From the NCBI GenBank assembly GCA_017473775.1, contig JAFUJH010000086.1, positions 1 to 48,636 on the forward strand: 48,636 nucleotides of DNA, in the 5' to 3' direction. This DNA is from Ruminococcus sp. (GTDB lineage Bacteria > Bacillota > Clostridia > Oscillospirales > Acutalibacteraceae). Position 1 is the stretch's first letter; each line of letters starts with the position of its first letter. Made by a program: the position numbers and the translations under genes. Shown piece after piece: positions 43,526-48,636 of this stretch. The notes under the pieces were generated by a model. The model did not search any database and was not told where the DNA came from. It was given only the letters and a program-made list of their open reading frames with translations.

Positions 43526-43656
43526 CCGTGGCTCCCCTTGCGAGGGGAGCTGGCGGCGAAGCCGACTGAGGGGTAGTAAACTATAACTTTTCTCTCCCTC
43601 CGTCTTTCGGCAAAGCCGAAATCCACCTCCCTCCTCAGAGGGAGGCGCGGGCTTTT
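43526..43656. repeat. CTCCCT/GAGGGAG multi-hairpin repeat, copy R5
   Basis: First module GGCTCCCC...GGGGAGC, CTGGC, tip GGC-GAA-GCC (43555-43563), GACTGAGGGG. The inverted second module has CCCTCCGTC, tip TTTCGGC-AAA-GCCGAAA (43605-43621), TCCACCTCCC, and ends with an 8-bp CCTCCCTC / GAGGGAGG hairpin (43626-43645). The clearest complete copy. Confidence 0.85.
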
Positions 43657-43691
43657 TCTACAGACTTTAGTATTTTTTTAGGAGTGTGCTT

Positions 43692-44234
43692 ATGCCGACT
43701 ATATATTTAAGCCCATCACTGCAGGAATCAAATCCCTTCTACGGTGGAGGCAGTGAGGAATACTATATGAATCTGATTGCAGATGCTATGGAGCCGTACC
43801 TGCGTGCCAGCGGTATCAATTTTGTCCGCAATAACCCTGAGGATTCCCTTACAAAAACTATAGCGGATTCCAATATGGGCAACTACGATTTGCACCTTGC
43901 TATTCATTCCAATGCATCAGCTGCTGACAGAGCAGGTAAGGCAACAGGAGTGCAGGTTTACTATTATCCCTCAAGTAGCAGAGGACAAAGACTTGCAAAT
44001 GTAATTGCTGATAATTACAAGGGGCTCTATCCTGACCCCAACAAGGTGGTCACAATCCCCACCACAAGCCTTGCAGAGGTGCGACGCACCAAAGCTCCTG
44101 CGGCACTTGTGGAGGTTGCTTTCCACGATAACCCCTCGGACGCTGAGTGGATAAGAGAAAATATTGACGGTATTGCCCGCAATCTTTCACGCAGTGTAGC
44201 AGATTATCTGGGAGTTCCCTTTGTGTCACCTTGA
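43692..44234 (+). CDS. Amidase_3-like N-acetylmuramoyl-L-alanine amidase variant
   Basis: 180 residues, with one Amidase_3-like domain: TIYLSPSLQESNPF at the start, a conserved Glu in GGGSEEYYMN, DLHLAIHSNASAADRAG with the zinc His, a VQVYYYPSSSRG strand, and ALVEVAFHDN with the second Glu. The first zinc ligand, normally in LDPGHGG, is absent; the position reads SPSLQE. There is no signal peptide or cell-wall-binding domain. Either a degenerate active site or a subfamily that uses another ligand. ATG 43692 with AGGAG 7 nt upstream. Confidence 0.7.
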   Translation: MPTIYLSPSLQESNPFYGGGSEEYYMNLIADAMEPYLRASGINFVRNNPEDSLTKTIADSNMGNYDLHLAIHSNASAADRAGKATGVQVYYYPSSSRGQRLANVIADNYKGLYPDPNKVVTIPTTSLAEVRRTKAPAALVEVAFHDNPSDAEWIRENIDGIARNLSRSVADYLGVPFVSP

Positions 44235-44268
44235 TTTATCACGAGTTTGATGTATAATAATATAAAGT

Positions 44269-44510
44269 AGCCTTCCCCTTGAGGGGAAGGGGGACCGCTT
44301 GCGGTGGATGAGGTGGAAAACCTTGCTGTTGTAGCAACTTATCTAACGGACACAATGTGTCCTACACCTCATCAGTCGCCTACGGCGACAGCTTTTCCTT
44401 GCAGGAACGGCAAACCCTCTGTCTGCTTTGCAGACATCTCCCTTGTTAAGGGAGTCCCCTCAAGGGGAAGCCTTGTTATCCCTCCTCAGAGGGAGGCAAG
44501 AAGCACTTAT
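44269..44510. repeat. CTCCCT/GAGGGAG multi-hairpin repeat, composite copy R6
   Basis: The longest copy, with at least five tip hairpins: ACCGC-TT-GCGGT (44294-44305), TTGCT-GTTGT-AGCAA (44323-44337), GGACACA-A-TGTGTCC (44348-44362), GTCGCC-TAC-GGCGAC (44375-44389 approx.) and GTCTGC-TTT-GCAGAC (44421-44435). Outer modules are CTTCCCCTTGAGGGGAAG and CCCTCCTCAGAGGG. It fills the gap between the amidase-like and LUD genes. Confidence 0.8.
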
Positions 44511-44532
44511 TTTTTTTAGGATGTGATTTAAG

Positions 44533-45198
44533 ATGAGCACAATGCTATCTATGGAGAAAATTCATCAAACAATGAAAAATCTTGAGGGAAACAATATGAA
44601 GCCCTACTTCTGCGAGACCTCAAAGGATGCTTATGAGCTTGTAAAAAGCCTGCTTTCAAAAGGTGACACCATTGCCTGCGGCGGCTCACAGACTCTGAAA
44701 CAGTGCGGAATTAATGAACTTTTGCACTGTGGAGAGTATAATCTTCTGGACAGAGATAAAGAGGGTATTACTGCCGACGAGGTTGAGGCTGTGTTCATCG
44801 GTGCATTCAGTGCTGACGCATATCTTATGAGCACCAATGCTCTCACAGTCAAGGGCGAGCTTTATAATGTAGACGGTAACTCAAACCGTGTGGCGGCATT
44901 GCTCTATGGACCTAAGAGTGTTATCATCGTCTGCGGATATAATAAGATTGTTGAGAATTTAGACGAGGCAGTGGAGCGGGTAAAAAGAGTTGCGGCTCCT
45001 CTTAACACAAAGAGGCTTCACACTAATTCCTACTGCGAAAGTACAGGGGAGTGTATGTCGTTGAAAGGGGACAGTCCCTTTATGTGTGACGGATGTAGAG
45101 GTGGCGGCAGAATCTGCTGTAACTTCGTTGTGTCTGCACAGCAGAGGAAGAAGGATCGAATCAAGGTTATAATCGTAGGCGAGGAATTAGGCTACTGA
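44533..45198 (+). CDS. LUD-domain protein (LutC/YkgG-like)
   Basis: 221 residues. LUD (DUF162) proteins take part in lactate utilisation with iron-sulphur LutA and LutB; here it is alone. The hallmarks are DTIACGGSQTLKQCGI, EAVFIGAFSADAYLMSTNALTVKGELYNVDG, and a Cys-rich tail with FMCDGCRGGGRICCN. The tail has several Cys that could bind a metal. No lutA/lutB is nearby, so a lactate role cannot be claimed. ATG 44533 is used; a further in-frame ATG lies shortly after. Confidence 0.85.
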   Translation: MSTMLSMEKIHQTMKNLEGNNMKPYFCETSKDAYELVKSLLSKGDTIACGGSQTLKQCGINELLHCGEYNLLDRDKEGITADEVEAVFIGAFSADAYLMSTNALTVKGELYNVDGNSNRVAALLYGPKSVIIVCGYNKIVENLDEAVERVKRVAAPLNTKRLHTNSYCESTGECMSLKGDSPFMCDGCRGGGRICCNFVVSAQQRKKDRIKVIIVGEELGY

Positions 45199-45230
45199 TA
45201 ACAGGATAAAGAGCAATAATATGTAAAGCA

Positions 45231-45263
45231 GAACTATCCTCCGAAAAAATCGGAGGATAGTTC
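45231..45263. terminator. Hairpin between LUD gene and Asn-rich ORF
   Basis: Perfect 14-bp stem GAACTATCCTCCGA / TCGGAGGATAGTTC with a 5-nt A loop; short U tracts on both strands. Placed between converging genes, so probably a shared terminator. Confidence 0.65.
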
Positions 45264-45280
45264 CCAAGAGTACATTCAGC

Positions 45281-45439
45281 TTATCTGTTCTGATTGTTGT
45301 TCTTGTTCTGGTTATTGTTCTGGTTGTTGTTCTTATTCTGATTGTTGTTCTGATTATTGTTCTTGTTCTGGTTGTTGTTCTGATTGTTATTCTGGTTGTT
45401 GTTCTTGTTCTGGTTATTGTTATTGTTGTTCTGGTTCAC
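45281..45439 (-). CDS. Asn/Gln-rich repeat miniprotein
   Basis: 52 residues of almost only Asn, Gln and Lys in units such as QNNNQNKNNN. The open frame extends upstream, but GTG 45439 follows AAGGGAGGT with an 8-nt gap, the normal spacing, and gives MNQNNNNNNQNK. The DNA itself is a low-complexity repeat (TTGTTCTGATTGTTG-type units on plus). The product would be disordered. Gamma-type small acid-soluble spore proteins are also rich in Asn/Gln, but I see no sequence match. A repeat artefact cannot be excluded. Confidence 0.5.
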   Translation of the reverse strand: MNQNNNNNNQNKNNNQNNNQNNNQNKNNNQNNNQNKNNNQNNNQNKNNNQNR

Positions 45440-45492
45440 AGTGAACACCTCCCTTTTGACTATAGTATCTGCGATGATTGGCGGTTTATACA

Positions 45493-46839
45493 ATGAATGA
45501 GTTTTTTTCTCGGATAAGTCCGATGCTTTCCAGTGAAGAATTGGAAATTTTTAAAAATGAATATAAAAAGCCTGCATATCGCGGTGTCCGTGTGAATACT
45601 CTCAAGTGCACCGGGGACAAGCTTCTTGGTCTTGTTAATGGCATAGATGCACAGCACATAACACCCTTTTGCAAAGACGGCTTCTATATTCCTGCAGATT
45701 GCGATTTTGGCGGTAATCACCCTTTGCATCACGCAGGAGCGGTGTATTTTCAGGAGCCCTCGGCAATGTCGGCGGCATCTGTGCTTGCTCCTGAAAAAGG
45801 CGACAGAGTCCTTGACTTGTGTGCCGCTCCGGGCGGTAAATCCACACAGCTTGCATCCTTTTTGCAGGGTACGGGACTTCTGTGGAGCAACGAAATTGTA
45901 AAGAATCGTGCCAATATCCTTCTGGGTAATATGGAGCGGTGCGGAGTGAAAAACTGTGTGGTTTCATCCTGCGACCCCGACACTTTGTGCGAAGCCCTCA
46001 CGGGTGTGTTTGACAAAGTGCTTGTGGATGCTCCCTGCAGCGGAGAAGGTATGTTCAGACGGGACGAGGTTGCAAGGCTTGAGTGGAGTGCAGAGCACTC
46101 CGACTCCTGTGCTGTAAGACAGCTTAAAATACTGAACAGTGCAAAGAAAGCTTTGCGTGAAGGGGGAGTGCTTGTATATTCCACCTGTACTTTCTCTTAT
46201 GCAGAGAACGAGGGTGTAATAGAAAAATTCCTCGTTGAAAATCCCGACTTTGAGCTTATAGATTGTGGAGAAAATTTCGGCAGACTGACACTAAACAACC
46301 TTGCCTGTCGCATATATCCTATGGATGGAGGAGAGGGTCACTTCGCCGCAAAACTTCGCAGGAAAGAATCTGCTGATGGTGGGGTGTATCGCACAGGACA
46401 CACTACTTCTCCTACACCTGAGAAGAAGATTCCCTCTTTAGTCTTTGACTTCCTCAGGGATAATTTTTATGATACAACAGATTATGAGAGGTTGCTTGTA
46501 CACGGGGACAAGGTGTATGCTCTGCCTGAGAATTGTCCTGACATAAAAGGCACAGGGGTTATCCGTGCAGGAGTCCTTGTAGGAGAAATCAAGAAGAACT
46601 ACTTTGAGCCTGCCCACCACCTGTATATGAGTGCAGATATAAAGAATATAAAGAGAGTTGTTGACCTTTCACTTTGTGACGAAAGAGTCAGAAAATTCCT
46701 CAGAGGCGAGGAGATACCTGTTGAGAGTAGCATTAAGGGATATACTGCCGTGGCTGTGGAGGGTATTATCACAGGCTTCGGTAAGGTAAGCGGCGGTATG
46801 CTCAAGAATAAATATCCCAAGGGCTTAAGACTATTATAA
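45493..46839 (+). CDS. RsmF-like rRNA (cytosine-C5)-methyltransferase
   Basis: 448 residues. SAM-dependent m5C methyltransferase of the Sun/NOL1-NOP2 group: FYIPADCDFGGNHPLHHAGAVYFQEPSAMSAA, LDLCAAPGGKSTQL (SAM binding), the catalytic Cys pair in VDAPCSGEGMFR and YSTCTFSYAENE, and a C-terminal RsmF-type RNA-binding domain ending KGLRLL. Start ATG 45493 assumed; TTG 45478 is also possible, both with weak ribosome binding sites. It is divergent from the Asn-rich gene across 53 nt. Confidence 0.88.
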   Translation: MNEFFSRISPMLSSEELEIFKNEYKKPAYRGVRVNTLKCTGDKLLGLVNGIDAQHITPFCKDGFYIPADCDFGGNHPLHHAGAVYFQEPSAMSAASVLAPEKGDRVLDLCAAPGGKSTQLASFLQGTGLLWSNEIVKNRANILLGNMERCGVKNCVVSSCDPDTLCEALTGVFDKVLVDAPCSGEGMFRRDEVARLEWSAEHSDSCAVRQLKILNSAKKALREGGVLVYSTCTFSYAENEGVIEKFLVENPDFELIDCGENFGRLTLNNLACRIYPMDGGEGHFAAKLRRKESADGGVYRTGHTTSPTPEKKIPSLVFDFLRDNFYDTTDYERLLVHGDKVYALPENCPDIKGTGVIRAGVLVGEIKKNYFEPAHHLYMSADIKNIKRVVDLSLCDERVRKFLRGEEIPVESSIKGYTAVAVEGIITGFGKVSGGMLKNKYPKGLRLL

Positions 46840-46854
46840 ATTTTCAAACACAAA

Positions 46855-46950
46855 ATAGCCCCACTTGTCAGGGGGGCTGGCGGCGAAGCCGACTGAGGGG
46901 TAGTAAAATGTTTGATAATCTTTCCCTCCGTCAAAACATAGTTTTGCTGT
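46855..46950. repeat. CTCCCT/GAGGGAG multi-hairpin repeat, copy R7
   Basis: Module one AGCCCCACTTGTCAGGGGGGCT, GGC, tip GGC-GAA-GCC (46882-46890), GACTGAGGGG. Module two is cut short after CCCTCCGT with tip CAAAAC-ATA-GTTTTG (46932-46946). Sits between the methyltransferase and ksgA genes. Confidence 0.8.
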
Positions 46951-46979
46951 ATATATACTTAACAATTTAAGGAGCAGAT

Positions 46980-47843
46980 ATGGACAGATTATCTGACATT
47001 GGTGAAATTAAAAGAATAATGGAAAGCTCAGGTTTCAGCTTTTCAAAAGCACTGGGACAGAACTTTATTGTGAATCCTTCGGTGTGCCCCCGTATGGCTG
47101 AGATGTGCGGAGCAGACAAGGAGTGCGGAGTGCTTGAGGTAGGACCCGGTATCGGCGTGCTTACCAACGAGCTGTGCAAGGTTGCAAAGAAGGTTGTAGC
47201 TATTGAGCTTGATAAGCGTCTGCCCGAGATTTTAGCAAAAACTCTTGCTGACCACGATAATGTAAAGATTATCAGCGGAGATGTAATGGAGCTTGACCTG
47301 CATAAGCTTATTGAGGAAGAATTTGGGGATATGGATGTGGTAGTGTGTGCAAACCTGCCTTACTACATAACTTCCCCTGTGATTATGAAGCTTCTGGAGG
47401 AGAAGCTCCCCATCAAAGCCCTCACCGTAATGGTGCAGAAAGAGGCGGCAGACAGATTGTGTGCAGAGCTTGGTACAAGAGCATCGGGTGCGGTTACTGC
47501 GGCAGTAAGATATTACAGTGAGCCTAAACTCCTGTTTAAAGTCAGCGCAGGTTCATTTATGCCTGCACCAAAGGTTGACTCTGCTGTTATCCGCCTTGAT
47601 GTGCGTCAGAGTCCCTCAGTGGAACTTAAGAGCGAAAAAATGTTCTTCAGAGTTGTGAAAGCATCCTTTGCACAGCGTAGAAAAACAGTGTTGAACTCTG
47701 TGTCCTCGGGACTTTCAATGGATAAAGCCACTGTTACAAGGATAATGGAGCAGGCAGGCGTCAGCCCCCTGGCTCGGGCTGAGCAGTTAACGCTGGAGGA
47801 TTTTGCTTCCCTTGCAAATGCACTGTGGGAGGCAACAAAATGA
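46980..47843 (+). CDS. ksgA: 16S rRNA (adenine(1518)-N6/adenine(1519)-N6)-dimethyltransferase
   Basis: 287 residues. Dimethylates A1518 and A1519 of 16S rRNA, a late 30S assembly checkpoint. KALGQNFIVNPSV, LEVGPGIGVLTNEL (SAM), the NLPYYITSPVIMKLL active site (NxPY), VQKEAADRLCAELG and FAQRRKTVLNSVSSGL are all present. AAGGAG precedes ATG 46980. Its stop overlaps the next start (ATGA), so the small membrane protein is coupled to it. Confidence 0.96.
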   Translation: MDRLSDIGEIKRIMESSGFSFSKALGQNFIVNPSVCPRMAEMCGADKECGVLEVGPGIGVLTNELCKVAKKVVAIELDKRLPEILAKTLADHDNVKIISGDVMELDLHKLIEEEFGDMDVVVCANLPYYITSPVIMKLLEEKLPIKALTVMVQKEAADRLCAELGTRASGAVTAAVRYYSEPKLLFKVSAGSFMPAPKVDSAVIRLDVRQSPSVELKSEKMFFRVVKASFAQRRKTVLNSVSSGLSMDKATVTRIMEQAGVSPLARAEQLTLEDFASLANALWEATK

Positions 47844-48163
47844 AGGTTGAAATGATAAGCTGGATAGCGGTTGCAATGGGGATTTTCCTGCTTGTTGTGG
47901 GCATAGTTATCTGGGTCGGAAAAAAGATAGATATGGTACACGGCGAGGAGGCAAGTAAAGTTGCTGACTATGATGTAGAGCCCTATGCAAGACTTCTCGG
48001 CATAGGAGTGATAATACTCTCCCTTGCGGTTATTTCCTACGGAGTGCTTTCTTGCTTCCCCATGATACCTGTGTATTTTCAGTGGATTGCAGTGGGAGTA
48101 TTTGGCGGAGCAGGTACCGCCGTGCTCCTTTACGGACATAAAAAATACTTTTCTGATAAATAA
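47840..48163 (+). CDS. Small three-helix membrane protein (DUF3784-like)
   Basis: 107 residues with hydrophobic helices at about 6-27, 52-72 and 76-97, and a short cytosolic tail HKKYFSDK. The pattern resembles the DUF3784 group of small Firmicutes membrane proteins, but I have not verified this. ATG 47840 overlaps the ksgA stop by 4 nt, with GGAGG 7 nt upstream. Function unknown. Confidence 0.75.
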   Translation: MKVEMISWIAVAMGIFLLVVGIVIWVGKKIDMVHGEEASKVADYDVEPYARLLGIGVIILSLAVISYGVLSCFPMIPVYFQWIAVGVFGGAGTAVLLYGHKKYFSDK

Positions 48164-48189
48164 TAAATTAAAGCAAAGGAGATATAAAA

Positions 48190-48441
48190 ATGCTTGAATT
48201 CAAATTTGACACACAGCTTCTCATTGCAGGCGAGGACCTGAACGAGGACGCAATCGACACTTACATCCGCGAGAATATCAAGGGCGACTGCCTCATTGCA
48301 GTTGGTGACGAGGATTTAATCAAAATCCACTACCACACCAACGAGCCCTGGCAGGTGCTTGAGTACTGTGCATCCCTTGGCGAGATTCACGATGTAGTAA
48401 TCGAGAATATGGAGCGTCAGGAAGCAGGCCTCAAGGGCTGA
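48190..48441 (+). CDS. Stand-alone FakA-like C-terminal-domain protein
   Basis: 83 residues. The segment LIKIHYHTNEPWQVLEYCASLGEIHDVVIENMERQ matches the part of FakA/DAK-phosphatase proteins where HTNxP and the GEIxDVxIxNM motifs lie; in Clostridia small proteins of this kind are annotated as kinase to dihydroxyacetone kinase. The DhaL-like kinase domain is missing, so it cannot phosphorylate alone. Possible roles are a subunit, a fatty-acid-kinase partner or a regulator. AAGGAG precedes the ATG. Confidence 0.75.
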   Translation: MLEFKFDTQLLIAGEDLNEDAIDTYIRENIKGDCLIAVGDEDLIKIHYHTNEPWQVLEYCASLGEIHDVVIENMERQEAGLKG

Positions 48442-48471
48442 TAAAGAACAATAAAGAATAATGAAAAAACA

Positions 48472-48496
48472 AAACCTCCCTTTTTCAGGGAGGTTT
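48472..48496. terminator. Bidirectional hairpin after FakA-like gene
   Basis: 10-bp stem AAACCTCCCT / AGGGAGGTTT around a 5-nt T-rich loop; the minus strand has a better U tract than plus. Ends the gene and abuts repeat R8. Confidence 0.7.
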
Positions 48497-48515
48497 GTGG
48501 CTGTAGAAAAAGTCC

Positions 48516-48636
48516 GTGCCTCCCTCTGACGAGGGAAGACTCCCTCACAGTGTGAGGGAGATGTCACGGAGTGACAGAGGGAGACAGGCTCAGTTAGAGG
48601 TGGATTTTGCCGAAGGCAAAATACGGAGGGAGAGAA
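48516..48636. repeat. CTCCCT/GAGGGAG multi-hairpin repeat, copy R8 (cut by window end)
   Basis: Modules seen: GAGGGAGAT, tip GTCAC-GGA-GTGAC (48563-48575), AGAGGGAG; then GAGGTGGA, tip TTTTGCC-GAA-GGCAAAA (48605-48621), TACGGAGGGAGAG, running off the window. Confidence 0.8.

Noticed and set aside
43444-43626. 60-codon minus-strand frame next to the perR-like promoter
   Set aside because: It runs through repeat R5 and the promoter of the regulator; the coding look comes from the palindromic repeat.
45281-45440. Simple-sequence repeat without coding role at the Asn-rich locus
   Set aside because: Not fully excluded, but the well-spaced ribosome binding site and uninterrupted frame led me to list it as a low-confidence CDS instead.

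Overview
The window looks like chromosomal core sequence from an anaerobic, Gram-positive member of the Clostridia, most likely a gut Ruminococcaceae/Oscillospiraceae-type organism. This is inference from gene content: a T-box leader, gatCAB, a SigH-like sigma factor, a PdaB-like deacetylase, a PerR-like regulator with a tiny rubredoxin, RqcH, YqhQ (DUF1385), WalJ, and low-GC Gram-positive ribosome binding sites with many TTG and GTG starts. There is no prophage, transposase, rRNA operon or CRISPR array.

Layout. 0.3-4.6 kb (+): WYL regulator, a small membrane ORF overlapping maf, a lipid kinase, then an ECF sigma factor with an anti-sigma-like membrane protein. 4.9-8.3 kb (-): PdaB-like deacetylase and a cysE-cysS operon behind a T-box leader with a UGC specifier. 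8.3-14.0 kb (-): recA-recX, rimO, pgsA, and upstream of them yqhQ-prmC. 14.1-18.4 kb (-): trmB, an integrin-repeat-like lipoprotein, and a response regulator/histidine kinase pair. 18.5-21.9 kb (-): GNAT, Nif3-like protein, trmK, DUF1858 protein, a zinc-ribbon protein and a SigH-like sigma factor. 22.2-28.8 kb (+): yifB/comM, murA, walJ-like, rlmH, rqcH. 29.0-33.2 kb (+): MacB/FtsX-type ABC transporter with a long coiled-coil insertion. 33.2-37.2 kb (+): gatCAB and a Cof-type HAD phosphatase. 37.4-40.5 kb: divergent gdhA (-) and pyk (+). 40.9-43.4 kb (-): zinc-ribbon membrane protein, an SF0329-like protein, tRNA-Ala(CGC), rubredoxin-like protein, perR-like. 43.7-48.6 kb: amidase-like, LUD protein, an Asn/Gln-rich miniprotein (-), an RsmF-like methyltransferase, ksgA, a small membrane protein and a stand-alone FakA-like domain.

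The genes are ordinary housekeeping genes; the unusual material is between them. (1) Three intergenic loci (37.2, 40.6 and 42.5 kb) hold arrays of different short perfect hairpins joined by a constant 7-nt linker that differs between loci: (G/T)CGATAT, (A/G)TGAATT and (A/G)TGAAAT. At 42.5 kb four forward linkers face four inverted ones. (2) Eight intergenic copies of a CTCCCT/GAGGGAG multi-hairpin repeat have conserved flanks around small hairpin tips whose sequence changes from copy to copy while staying self-complementary. Both families conserve pairing without conserving sequence in the stems. I do not recognise either as a named element, and they are the best candidates for something undescribed here.

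All calls come from reading the sequence and from family knowledge; no database search, folding program or alignment was run. Start codons were chosen from ribosome binding sites and family N-termini and often differ from the longest possible frame.
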